Positions 20,787 to 28,708 of a stretch of 33,725 bases of DNA are shown here, in pieces. The stretch spans positions 1 to 33,725 of the forward strand of contig JAADHC010000015.1 of assembly GCA_013152085.1 (NCBI GenBank), given 5' to 3'. Within the stretch, counting starts at the first letter, position 1. Every line of letters starts with the position of its first letter. The notes below the pieces were generated by a model. The model made no database searches and was not told where the DNA came from. It saw nothing but the letters and a program-made list of their open reading frames with translations. The position numbers and the translations under genes were made by a program. The stretch is from Chlorobiota bacterium (GTDB lineage: Bacteria > Bacteroidota > Bacteroidia > Bacteroidales > VadinHA17).

Positions 20787-20794
20787 TATTTTTG
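20787..20794 (+). promoter_or_regulatory. Candidate -7 promoter element of the DedA gene
   Basis: TATTTTTG matches TAnnTTTG, 108 bp upstream of the DedA-family start. It lies in a T-rich stretch, so chance is possible. Confidence 0.4.
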
Positions 20795-20901
20795 CTCCTT
20801 TCCGGATGGGATGGTTTAAGGTTATGAACTATTCATACTGATGATGATTTTAAACCTGGCCTGTTCATCGGATGCAAGAGGTGAGGTAATAAAATATATA
20901 T

Positions 20902-21507
20902 ATGCTGACAAACACCGATCTTTTTCACCTGGTTAACGGCTATACCTATTTTGGTATCGCTTTCTATTACATCATTTTTGATTTTGTATCACCGGTCTCT
21001 GATGAAATGTCGCTCATTACCATTGCCTATCTGGCTAAAAATGGTATTGTCAATATTTACGGTGGCGCATTGATGTCTTTCCTGGCATTATATTTCAGAA
21101 ATATTATCCTGTTTTATCTGGCCCGGAACCGGACCGGCATCATCAGTAAACTTACAGACAGATACCCTGATTTTATGGAAAATTACAAAAACAGGATGTC
21201 AAAGCATCTTTTTACGACAGTACTGATCATGTCTTTTATTCCCAAGATCAGGATTCTGGTTCCGCTGGCTGCCGGTTTCGGGCGGGTTTCCCAAACGAGA
21301 TTCTTTTTGTTTCAGGGCATTGCCCTGACTCTTTTTATCATTCTGTTTTATCCGCTGGGCATATTCTTTTATGCTGCATTCCGGTCAATTGCAGATAAAA
21401 TAGGTTCATTCAATCATTATTATCTTCTGGCCGGGCTTCTGCTTTTTACCATCCTGATCAGTTTCGTTGGTGGCAGGTACCTGATTCGCAAGATGAAACA
21501 AAATTAG
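20902..21507 (+). CDS. DedA-family (VTT domain) membrane protein
   Basis: 201 residues with about five hydrophobic segments. FVSPVSDEMSLITIAYLAKNG corresponds to the DedA motif around the conserved Pro and acidic residue. FIPKIRILVPLAAGFGRVSQTRFFLFQ corresponds to the F-x-P-x-x-R...aG...m...F motif with its essential Arg. DedA proteins sit in the inner membrane and are linked to lipid scrambling, undecaprenyl-phosphate recycling and proton homeostasis. The member here is short and rather divergent, and its cargo is not deducible. It stands alone, with about 180 bp to the next gene. Confidence 0.72.
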   Translation: MLTNTDLFHLVNGYTYFGIAFYYIIFDFVSPVSDEMSLITIAYLAKNGIVNIYGGALMSFLALYFRNIILFYLARNRTGIISKLTDRYPDFMENYKNRMSKHLFTTVLIMSFIPKIRILVPLAAGFGRVSQTRFFLFQGIALTLFIILFYPLGIFFYAAFRSIADKIGSFNHYYLLAGLLLFTILISFVGGRYLIRKMKQN

Positions 21508-21548
21508 GATTCACCGGTAATTGAGCACCTGACCGCTTTGCTATTGAA

Positions 21549-21562
21549 GCAAATACATTTGC
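21549..21562. promoter_or_regulatory. Small perfect inverted repeat, possible operator
   Basis: GCAAAT-AC-ATTTGC lies 126 bp upstream of the DUF1080 gene. The length and symmetry are operator-like, but nothing identifies a regulator. Confidence 0.3.
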
Positions 21563-21687
21563 ATCATTTATCCCTTAAAAAATCTTAAAAAAAGATAAAT
21601 AATAATGAAATATACTTAATTTTAAGGTGTTGATCAATAAATGAACAGATAACATTGTTTTTAAGTATAATTTAAAATGGTAAGAAA

Positions 21688-22395
21688 ATGAAAAAAGTAA
21701 ATTTAAAACGATTCCTTTTGGGATCGATGTTGTTCGCATCTGTGATGTTTGTTGGTTATGCCGGCATAAATCCGGATCAATCCACCGGCAAACAAGATAC
21801 GAAAGGCGAATGGAGGCAACTTTTTAATGGCAAGGATCTTACAGGCTGGAAGCATGTTGGTCCCGGATACATGACCGTTGAAAATGGCCTTATCAGAGGG
21901 CATGGTGGGATGGGCCTGTTATACTGGACCGGTGAGAAGCTTGGAAATTGTACAATCCGGGTGGTATATAAAATGCGTGATGAAAATGATAACTCCGGGG
22001 TTTTTATCCGTATCCCGATCAAACCCCGTGAAGCCTGGATGCCGGTATTTTATGGTTATGAGGTTCAGATTGATAATCGCCCTGACCTCTCTAATGAAGA
22101 TGACTATCATTACACCGGCACACTGTATTCCCTGACAAAACCTCTGGCAAAAACGGGAAAACCGGGGCCTGAATGGAATACTATGGAAATTACTTTAAAA
22201 GGATCCAGAACCATTGTTTATTTGAACGGGGTAAAAGTGACGGATTATACCGAAGGTGATCCGGTTCCGGCCCGTAAGTTTGATTTCGAACCCTATCGTG
22301 GGCCCCGTCCTGATTTCGGTTATATTGGTTTACAAAACCATAGCGATAAGGATGTCGTGTTTTTTAAAGAAGTTTCCGTTAAATCTCTCAAATAA
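21688..22395 (+). CDS. DUF1080 (3-keto-disaccharide hydrolase family) secreted protein
   Basis: 235 residues with a Sec signal peptide (about 1-26). The single DUF1080 domain is a concanavalin-like beta-sandwich seen from WRQLFNGKDLTGWKHVG through GLIRGHGG, GNCTIRVVYKMRDENDNSGVFIR, YGYEVQIDN, WNTMEITLKG and YIGLQNH. Several members of the family cleave 3-keto-glycosides produced by Gfo/Idh/MocA dehydrogenases. Here the next gene, 56 bp downstream on the same strand, encodes exactly such a dehydrogenase, which supports this role. Catalytic residues of the family are not firmly known to me, so activity is inferred from family and neighbour. Confidence 0.85.
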   Translation: MKKVNLKRFLLGSMLFASVMFVGYAGINPDQSTGKQDTKGEWRQLFNGKDLTGWKHVGPGYMTVENGLIRGHGGMGLLYWTGEKLGNCTIRVVYKMRDENDNSGVFIRIPIKPREAWMPVFYGYEVQIDNRPDLSNEDDYHYTGTLYSLTKPLAKTGKPGPEWNTMEITLKGSRTIVYLNGVKVTDYTEGDPVPARKFDFEPYRGPRPDFGYIGLQNHSDKDVVFFKEVSVKSLK

Positions 22396-22451
22396 AAGTT
22401 ACAGGGAATAAGCAAATCTTTGAATCCATTAAACATGATAAAAAAAATATT

Positions 22452-23978
22452 ATGGAGAAGACAGATCATAATAAGAATGAATCGCCGGGTATTTCCCGGA
22501 GGAAGTTTGTTGGAATGACGGCATCCGGGGCAACGGCTCTTACTGTCGTTCCAAGTTTTGCAGTTAGCGGGCTGGGGCATGTTGCCCCGAGTGATAAGTT
22601 GCATATAGCTGCTGTCGGTTGTGGGGGTGAAGCAGCAGCAGATATCCATACTTTTATAAAAACGCCTAAGAAAAACGTCGTCATATCCCACCTTTGCGAT
22701 GTGGATGACCGGCAGGCGGCACCCATGCGTAAAGAATTTCCTAAAGCACCCTTTTATCATGACTGGCGTGAGATGTTCGATAAGGAGCACGAAAATTTTG
22801 ATGCGGTGACTGTCGCCATTCCCGATCATAACCACGCTCTTGTCGGCCTTAGTGCTATGCAACTTCACAAACATTTATATCTTCAGAAACCTTTAACGCA
22901 TGATATCTATGAAGCCAGGATTTTAACGGAGGCTGCGAAAAAATACAAAGTAGTTACCCAGATGGGTGATCAGGGTGCATCATGCGATGGAATGCGCACT
23001 TTACGGGAATGGCTGGAAGCAGATATCCTCGGTGACATTGAGAAAGTTTATTGCTGGACAGACCGGCCGGTTTGGCCGCAGGGAATTCCCTGGCCTGATA
23101 AACATCCCCAGGTTCCCAAAGAGCTTAACTGGGATCTTTGGCTGGGCACAGCGAAAGAAACGGAGTATATTGACAATATGGTTCCTTTTAACTGGCGCGG
23201 CTGGTGGGAGTTTGGTACCGGAGCCCTTGGCGATATGGGATGCCACATTATGGGTCCACCTTTCAAATTACTGGAACTTGGCTATCCTACAGAGGTGTCG
23301 GGTAGTGCCAGTACGGTTTATGACGGTATTTTCTCAGAAGCACAATATCCTGAAAGCGGGCCTGTTTCCAGTTCAATCCGTTTTAAATACAATTTAAAAA
23401 ACGGAAAAACCCTTGATCTTTACTGGATGGACGGAGGAATTACCCCTGAGCGACCCGAAGAATTAGATACTGATAAGAATATGAATGAGATACTCGGAGA
23501 CTGGCCGGGGTTGAATGACTATGAAGGCAGTACCTTGTTTATCGGGACCAAAGGAAAAGCAGCATGTGGCTGGGGTGGCCGTAATCCGATATTGTTGCCA
23601 CTTTCGTTGAATAAAGACCTTCATGTACCTGAAAAATATCCACGGGTAGCAGGTGGGATGGATGGACATTACTGGCAATTTGTGGATGCCTGTATTGCGG
23701 GATATGGAAATGCCGAAGTGGATTCTCCATTCGAAGGTTATGCCGGTCCGCTTACCGAAACCGTACTGATGGGAAATTTATTGTTACGCAGTTTTAATAT
23801 ACGTGAAAAAATAAAAAGAAAAGATCCCGTATATGGCAACCTGGAAGGATTTGTGTATCCCGGTCGTTATATTAACTATAAATGGGACGGAGAAAACATG
23901 CGGATAACCAACTTTGAACTGGCAAATCAATTTGTGAAAAGAGAATACCGGGAGGGGTGGGGAACCCTGAAACTGTAA
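22452..23978 (+). CDS. Tat-exported Gfo/Idh/MocA-family oxidoreductase
   Basis: 508 residues with a twin-arginine signal (SRRKFVG, residues 15-21, followed by a hydrophobic stretch to about 43), so it is folded with cofactor before export to the periplasm. The Rossmann fold starts HIAAVGCGGEAA (52-62); QKPLTHD (145-151) holds the catalytic-region Lys, with Gln in place of the more common Glu of EKP. The C-terminal domain includes WRGWWEFGTGALGDMGCHI. Such secreted members use a tightly bound NAD(P) and oxidise or reduce sugars, often at C3. Paired with the preceding DUF1080 gene it suggests oxidative glycoside cleavage in the periplasm. Substrate unknown. Confidence 0.88.
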   Translation: MEKTDHNKNESPGISRRKFVGMTASGATALTVVPSFAVSGLGHVAPSDKLHIAAVGCGGEAAADIHTFIKTPKKNVVISHLCDVDDRQAAPMRKEFPKAPFYHDWREMFDKEHENFDAVTVAIPDHNHALVGLSAMQLHKHLYLQKPLTHDIYEARILTEAAKKYKVVTQMGDQGASCDGMRTLREWLEADILGDIEKVYCWTDRPVWPQGIPWPDKHPQVPKELNWDLWLGTAKETEYIDNMVPFNWRGWWEFGTGALGDMGCHIMGPPFKLLELGYPTEVSGSASTVYDGIFSEAQYPESGPVSSSIRFKYNLKNGKTLDLYWMDGGITPERPEELDTDKNMNEILGDWPGLNDYEGSTLFIGTKGKAACGWGGRNPILLPLSLNKDLHVPEKYPRVAGGMDGHYWQFVDACIAGYGNAEVDSPFEGYAGPLTETVLMGNLLLRSFNIREKIKRKDPVYGNLEGFVYPGRYINYKWDGENMRITNFELANQFVKREYREGWGTLKL

Positions 23979-24065
23979 TTTCAGAGCAGTATGGATCTGT
24001 TATTCCCGGTGATTAGCCGGACAAAAAGAAAAGTGGTACTTGAATATTTTCTCCTGGTGAAACTT

Positions 24066-24124
24066 GGTACTTTTGTGACTTTGTGGTTAAGGAAATACCA
24101 CGAGGTCACAAACACAAAGGTACC
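24066..24124. repeat. Imperfect inverted repeat of CTTTGTG-type units
   Basis: The left arm 24066-24087 (GGTACTTTTGTG then ACTTTGTGGT) pairs with the right arm 24097-24124, which on the other strand reads GGTACCTTTGTG, TTTGTG, ACCTCGTGGT. The right arm has one extra 6-bp unit and the spacer is 9 bp. It lies between the oxidoreductase and the AgaI-like gene and resembles the scattered CACAAAG/CTTTGTG intergenic repeats seen in many bacterial genomes. Confidence 0.5.
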
Positions 24125-24191
24125 ACAATGATTTCTGTTATTTTTCATCCGCCATTGCGGAATGTAAAGATGGATTAATAATGCGGTGGGT

Positions 24192-24935
24192 ATGAAAATT
24201 GAAATTTTGGATAATTATGATGAATTAAGTAACAAAGCAAAGGATATCCTTGTGCAGGAAATCCGGAAAAACAAGCGTTTGTTACTTTGTGCCGCCACCG
24301 GAGGGAGTCCTGCCGGGATGTACTTTCAGATTGCCGTGGAATATCAGAAACAACGCGGACTTTTTTCACAAATCCGAGTTATCAAACTTGATGAATGGGG
24401 CGGTCTTTCCATGGATGAACCGGCAACCTGCGAGGCCTATCTGCAGGAACACCTGGTAAAACCGCTGGAGATCCCCACTTCCCGTTATACCGGTTTTCAG
24501 AGCAATCCGGATGACCCGGAACAGGAATGCCGGAGGATACAATCATTTCTTCAAACTGATGGTCCGGTAGATGTATGTATCCTGGGACTTGGCATGAACG
24601 GCCATCTTGCGTTAAATGAACCTGCTGACTTTTTACACCCTTACTGCCATGTGAATACACTGACCGATATGTCACTAGGTCATTCCATGCTTTCAGGATT
24701 AAAAAAGAAACCTGCATATGGTCTTACTCTCGGGATGGCTGATATCCTGCATGCGCGCAAAATCATCTTCCTGGTCAGCGGAAAAAAGAAACGTCAGGTT
24801 TTTGAACAGTTTCTGACGAAGAAGATCACGACCTTCCTTCCGGCTTCACTTCTGTGGCTGCATCCGGATGTTACCTGTCTGGCTGACAGGGAAGTTGCCG
24901 GCAATATGGATATCCCTGACCTGTCTGTCCCCTGA
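24192..24935 (+). CDS. agaI: Galactosamine-6-phosphate deaminase/isomerase (AgaI-like; NagB superfamily)
   Basis: It would convert galactosamine-6-phosphate to tagatose-6-phosphate and ammonia in the cytoplasm. ATG 24192 is preferred to the GTG two codons upstream. Superfamily motifs (numbered from this ATG): TGGSP at 36-40, KLDEWGGL around 65-72, and GLGMNGHLALNEP at 132-144. In NagB the corresponding motif is GxGxDGHIAFNEP; the Asp is Asn136 here, as in E. coli AgaI as I recall it (GLGKNGHLGLNEP). Other stretches also follow AgaI rather than NagB: CHVNTLT, YGLTLGMADILHARKI, and PASLLWLHPDV near the C-terminus. The 247-residue length fits. It is followed after 23 bp by a sugar transporter and then a ROK kinase. 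6-Phosphogluconolactonase and NagB are the alternatives. Confidence 0.75.
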   Translation: MKIEILDNYDELSNKAKDILVQEIRKNKRLLLCAATGGSPAGMYFQIAVEYQKQRGLFSQIRVIKLDEWGGLSMDEPATCEAYLQEHLVKPLEIPTSRYTGFQSNPDDPEQECRRIQSFLQTDGPVDVCILGLGMNGHLALNEPADFLHPYCHVNTLTDMSLGHSMLSGLKKKPAYGLTLGMADILHARKIIFLVSGKKKRQVFEQFLTKKITTFLPASLLWLHPDVTCLADREVAGNMDIPDLSVP

Positions 24936-24958
24936 TAATCACTAAAAACCCAATCAGT

Positions 24959-26230
24959 ATGCGAAAAAGAAGTGTATTTATTGTTTTCCTGATCCTCTGT
25001 ATCTGGTTTTATATCTCATTTGTAACCAATATCCTCGGCCCGCTTATTCCTGTGATCATTGATAATTTCCGGCTGAGCCTGACCCTTGCCGGATTTCTTC
25101 CTTTTTCTTTTTTCCTGGCCTATGGAGTGATGTCAATCCCGGCAGGAATGTTTACCGAACGTTATGGAGAAAAAACGGCCATGCTGGTGGCATTCGGTTT
25201 TACCTTTACAGGTGCACTTTTCTTTGCTTTATTCCCGGTTTACCGGATCGCATTGGTTTCTCTCTTCACCATCGGCATCGGGATGGCGATCCTGCAGGTC
25301 GTAATCAATCCCCTTATGCGTGTAGCGGGAGGAGAGGAGCATTTTGCATTCAATTCGGTACTGGGTCAACTGGTTTTCGGGGCAGGCTCGTTTGTCAGCC
25401 CGTTTGTCTTTTCCTATATGATGCAGAATGTTCCTGTTCGTCCCGGTGAAGGAAACGTACTGACAACCACTTTATCTTCCCTTGTTCCGCATGAACTTCC
25501 ATGGGTTTCACTTTACTGGATTTTTGTGATCGGAGGCATACTTATGTTTGTCATTATGGCGTCTGTGCACCTTCCGAGGGTCGAGCTTAAGGAAGATGAA
25601 AAAACAGGTGCTGTCCGCGGTTATCTGCAACTGCTGGGACAAAAAAAAATTATTCTCTTTTTCCTGGGGATATTTGCCTATGTTGGCACGGAACAAACAC
25701 TTGCCAACTGGATGAGCAAATTTCTGAAAACATATCACGGTTTTGATCCTGTGGTTCAGGGAGCAACTGCCGTAGCCTGGTTCTGGGGACTGATGTCAAT
25801 AGGCTGCCTGGTCGGACTTGTGATCCTGAAACTTGTCGATTCCAAAAAAGTATTGCGAATTTTCAGTTTACTGGCTATGGCGGATGTAGCCCTGGCATTG
25901 TTTGGCCCTGCCCGCCTTTCCCTGTTGGCTTTTCCCGCTGCCGGTTTCTTTATCTCCGTGATGTATTCCGTGATCGTTTCGCTGGCTCTCAATTCCGTGG
26001 ATAAGCATCATGGGACATTCTCGGGTATCCTTTGTACGGGAATCCTCGGCGGTGCAGTTATCCCCCTGATCGTCGGATGGCTTGGCGACCACCTCGGACT
26101 GCGCACGGGCATGTTGTTTGTATATATCACGCTTGGATATATTCTTTTCATATCCGTCTGGGCAAAGCCGCTCATAAACAATAAGACAGTATCTTTAGCA
26201 GCTTTGTTCGGAAAAAAACAAACAGGATGA
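24959..26230 (+). CDS. FHS-family (FucP-like) MFS sugar transporter
   Basis: 423 residues, about 12 membrane helices, of the fucose:H+ symporter (FHS) branch of the major facilitator superfamily, distinct from the sugar-porter branch at 19-20 kb. Typical FHS stretches are FFLAYGVMSIPAGMFTERYGEK, INPLMRVAGG, FNSVLGQLVFGAGSFVSPF, FAYVGTEQTLANWMSKFL and the C-terminal half GTFSGILCTGILGGAVIPLIVGWLGD. Known members import L-fucose, glucose/galactose or GlcNAc. Being 23 bp after the AgaI-like gene and ahead of a ROK kinase, it most likely imports an amino sugar such as GalNAc, or a monosaccharide released by the upstream glycosidases. It would act in the inner membrane, driven by protons. Confidence 0.88.
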   Translation: MRKRSVFIVFLILCIWFYISFVTNILGPLIPVIIDNFRLSLTLAGFLPFSFFLAYGVMSIPAGMFTERYGEKTAMLVAFGFTFTGALFFALFPVYRIALVSLFTIGIGMAILQVVINPLMRVAGGEEHFAFNSVLGQLVFGAGSFVSPFVFSYMMQNVPVRPGEGNVLTTTLSSLVPHELPWVSLYWIFVIGGILMFVIMASVHLPRVELKEDEKTGAVRGYLQLLGQKKIILFFLGIFAYVGTEQTLANWMSKFLKTYHGFDPVVQGATAVAWFWGLMSIGCLVGLVILKLVDSKKVLRIFSLLAMADVALALFGPARLSLLAFPAAGFFISVMYSVIVSLALNSVDKHHGTFSGILCTGILGGAVIPLIVGWLGDHLGLRTGMLFVYITLGYILFISVWAKPLINNKTVSLAALFGKKQTG

Positions 26231-26302
26231 TTTTTATAGCTATTCTGTTGAATACGGGAAACAGATATTAACTTTATCCATACTGAAAACAATACATACA
26301 TT

Positions 26303-27148
26303 ATGAAAATCATCGGGATGGACATCGGAGGTACCAAGATCAGTGCCGCATTGATTGACGGAAACCGCATCGTAAAAAAAGAATCCGTTCCGACACCCTA
26401 TGATCAGCCCAAAGAGATTGTATTAAACACAGTTACTGTTATTCTGGAGCATCTTTTTGATCGCGATATTACCGGAATCGGTATCGGTGTTCCGGGGCTG
26501 GTTGACCTCGAAAAGAACCTGGTACTGGATGTACTCAATATCCCATCCTGGGAGACCGTATCGTTGAAAGCCATCCTGGAAGATCATTTTCACAAACCGG
26601 TATTTGTAAACAATGATGCCAATTGTTTTGCCCTTGGGGAGAAATATTTCGGTAAAGGGAAAAAATACAGGAATTTTGTAGGCGTATCTCTCGGCACTGG
26701 CCTGGGTACAGGGATTATCATTAATGACCATCTCTATTCAGGACGTTATTGCGGTGCGGGCGAATTCGGTCTGCTTATCTATAAAGACAAATGTCTGGAG
26801 GCCTATGCAAGCGGACAGTTTTTCAAAGACCAGGGTCTTTCCGGAGCTGACCTGGCCAAACAGGCCGGACAGGGCGGAGCGGAAGCGATTCGCCTCTTCA
26901 GAACTTTAGGTGAGCATCTGGGCAGGGCGATGATAGATATCCTTTTTGCCCTGGCTCCCGAAGCGGTGATCCTGGGCGGATCGGTTAGCCGTTCTTATCA
27001 TCTCTTTGAGGAAAGTATGCGGTCCGTACTCGAGAAAGAATTCCCCTATCAGCGGCTTTACCGTGCCTTGAATATCGAAATCTCCGATCTGAAAGACAGC
27101 GCAATCTTCGGTGCTTCATCCCTGGTGCTGGAAAATATGGGCATCTGA
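26303..27148 (+). CDS. ROK-family sugar kinase
   Basis: 281 residues. The ATP phosphate loop is DIGGTK (7-12), the catalytic base Asp105 lies in VNNDANCFALGE, and a second phosphate loop is GTGLGTG (131-137). The sugar-binding Glu of the ROK E-x-G-H motif is Glu154 (GAGEFGLL), but the His is replaced by Leu. The zinc-binding CxCGxxGC cluster is missing; only CLEAYASG remains. Kinases without the zinc cluster occur in Bacteroidota. No helix-turn-helix is present, so it is an enzyme rather than a repressor. It is third in the AgaI-transporter-kinase set (72 bp after the transporter), which suggests phosphorylation of the imported hexosamine at O6. The true substrate is not provable here. Confidence 0.85.
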   Translation: MKIIGMDIGGTKISAALIDGNRIVKKESVPTPYDQPKEIVLNTVTVILEHLFDRDITGIGIGVPGLVDLEKNLVLDVLNIPSWETVSLKAILEDHFHKPVFVNNDANCFALGEKYFGKGKKYRNFVGVSLGTGLGTGIIINDHLYSGRYCGAGEFGLLIYKDKCLEAYASGQFFKDQGLSGADLAKQAGQGGAEAIRLFRTLGEHLGRAMIDILFALAPEAVILGGSVSRSYHLFEESMRSVLEKEFPYQRLYRALNIEISDLKDSAIFGASSLVLENMGI

Positions 27149-27547
27149 CATTTTATTGTATTCTGCTGATTTATAAACCCTTTATCCAATAATGACTCTT
27201 CAGGGAGACTATTTCAGTTTTTCAAGGTATTACCTGTTTGTTATTGACCCCTTTCAGGGATCGTGATTGATATTGTCTTATAACCGTCCTTTGCAAGGAC
27301 GGTTATTTACATTTAGCCACTTCGTGGCAAATTTTAAAATATCTTTGTATATTTTCACGGGTGCTTTGTATGAAATTAAGGATTATCTTCTATTAAATTA
27401 TTCAAGCCCTGTAAGGGCTGAACATGAATCATGAATTACCGCTGATGCAATCGGCGGTAAATAATACCCCCTTCATCATCCCCGAAGGGGGTGAATAATA
27501 TCCTGTGTAAATTAGTAAATACCAGTATTTCCCGGACCCGGTGCCGG
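27149..27547. repeat. Gene-free stretch with a cluster of six short palindromes
   Basis: Between the convergent kinase and GH130 genes. Palindromes: CCCT-TTC-AGGG (27249-27259); TAACCGTCCTT-TGC-AAGGACGGTTA (27281-27305, followed by TTT and probably the terminator of the kinase operon); GCCAC-TTC-GTGGC (27316-27328); AGCCCT-GTA-AGGGCT (27405-27419); TTACCGC with GCGGTAA (27436-27460); ACCCCCTTC with GAAGGGGGT (27466-27492). They differ from one another in sequence, so this is not a tandem or CRISPR array. It looks like a REP-type intergenic mosaic. No gene is seen. Confidence 0.6.
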
Positions 27548-28705
27548 TTATTCAGGCGTATTTGTGGCAACGGCAATTTTTGAATCGGCTGTTCCGTAGT
27601 AGAGATACCAGGTCCCGTTAAAATGGGCAAGTCCTTCCACAAAACATACATTATTGACCTGTCCGGTGATCTCGTATGGTTTTTCAGGTTTGAAGAAATA
27701 ATTATCAGTACGATCCTGAAGCTTTTCAGGATTTGCCGCATCATATAAAGCCTGCCCGGCAGCGTATGTTCCGTCGGGAAGGGTTGTATCACCGTATTCC
27801 TTACTATTCTTGCTGTTATAGATGAGTAAAATCCCCTTGCCGGTAAGCATGGCAGGAGGTCCGGGTTCAACGAGCTCACTGTCGAATTTCCCTTTTCTGG
27901 GTTGCAGTACAGGCAGGAGATCTTCACGGTAGTCACGCCGGTCATCCGGTATTGACGAATGATCTGTATTTTGCTTTTCTACCGGGGTCCAGTTGATCAG
28001 ATCTTCAGAATAAGCCAGGAAAAGATCCGTATCACCGAAATACATCCAGTATTTTCCTTTGATTTTCGTGGCAACAAGTCTGTTATCTTTGAGTTTGCAA
28101 ACAATTGAACCGGACTTGGAGTGGATCCTGACATATTTTCCGTCAAAGGCTTTGGTAAACACAGAGCCATGCTTTTCCCAGGTAAAGAGGTCATTTGAGG
28201 AGGCAACAAAAAGCCTCGGTTTATCTCCATTCCAGGCCGTATAAGTCATAAAATAGGTACCGCTGTCATTTTCAACGATACGGGGATCCTCACATCCGCC
28301 TTCCCATTCAAATTCTTTAAAAGCATCATTGTCAGGATACAGTACGGGTTCAGGATTCCTTTTGAAGTTTAATCCGTTTTCACTTTCGGCGATGCCGATC
28401 CGGGAGGTTCCCAGTAGTTTTCCGATCTTGTCTTCGGCCCTGTATAAAAGGTATATTTTCCCGTTTCGAACCACCGCGGCAGGATTAAAAACATCTTTGG
28501 CTTCCCAATGTACCAGGGTGTCACGTACAGGACATAAAAAGACCGTGCTGTCCAGGGGCCCAAGTATCGGGTTCACATCATCAACTTTTACAAACGGACC
28601 CAGCATCCAATCATTGTCTGAAGAAGGCCCGGGTTGATAACAACCCGTTATGAACAGCCCTGCAGTAAAAATAAGTAAAACAGTTTTCATTAAATAGTTT
28701 TTCAT
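27548..28705 (-). CDS. GH130-family glycosidase/phosphorylase, lipoprotein
   Basis: Start taken at ATG 28705 (a GTG lies one codon upstream, another ATG at 28690). The signal peptide ends in a lipobox (FITGC, Cys22). The rest is a five-bladed beta-propeller of the GH130/GH43-like type: FNPAAVVRNGKIYLLYRAED, SRIGIAESENGLNF, EWEGGCEDPRI with the conserved Asp140, TYFMTYTAWNG, GKYWMYFGDTDLFLAYSEDL, and FVEGLAHFNGTWYLYYGTADSKIAVA at the end. GH130 enzymes act on beta-mannosides, either as phosphorylases (cytoplasmic) or as hydrolases (often exported). Lipidation and export argue for the hydrolase type, since phosphate-dependent cleavage is used inside the cell. The length of 385 residues is normal. 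It is single, with no obvious operon partner. Confidence 0.83.
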   Translation of the reverse strand: MKNYLMKTVLLIFTAGLFITGCYQPGPSSDNDWMLGPFVKVDDVNPILGPLDSTVFLCPVRDTLVHWEAKDVFNPAAVVRNGKIYLLYRAEDKIGKLLGTSRIGIAESENGLNFKRNPEPVLYPDNDAFKEFEWEGGCEDPRIVENDSGTYFMTYTAWNGDKPRLFVASSNDLFTWEKHGSVFTKAFDGKYVRIHSKSGSIVCKLKDNRLVATKIKGKYWMYFGDTDLFLAYSEDLINWTPVEKQNTDHSSIPDDRRDYREDLLPVLQPRKGKFDSELVEPGPPAMLTGKGILLIYNSKNSKEYGDTTLPDGTYAAGQALYDAANPEKLQDRTDNYFFKPEKPYEITGQVNNVCFVEGLAHFNGTWYLYYGTADSKIAVATNTPE

Positions 28706-28708
28706 CAC

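Larger units (their letters stand above)
20457..20901. other. Gene-free divergent intergenic region
   Basis: About 445 bp between the sugar-porter gene (minus) and the DedA gene (plus). It contains a promoter-like element for each direction (20511-20518 minus, 20787-20794 plus) and a nested inverted repeat at 20604-20681. No coding sequence with a recognisable product is seen. Confidence 0.5.

Noticed and set aside
20598-20819. Open frame between the sugar-porter and DedA genes
   Set aside because: No ATG start, no family resemblance, and it spans the nested inverted repeat and a promoter-like element.
24192-24935. 6-phosphogluconolactonase or NagB
   Set aside because: The GxGxNGH motif with Asn and the C-terminal PASLLWLHPDV stretch fit AgaI better; not fully excluded without a phylogeny.
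27246-27492. CRISPR array
   Set aside because: The palindromes differ in sequence and spacing; there is no repeated unit and no cas gene.
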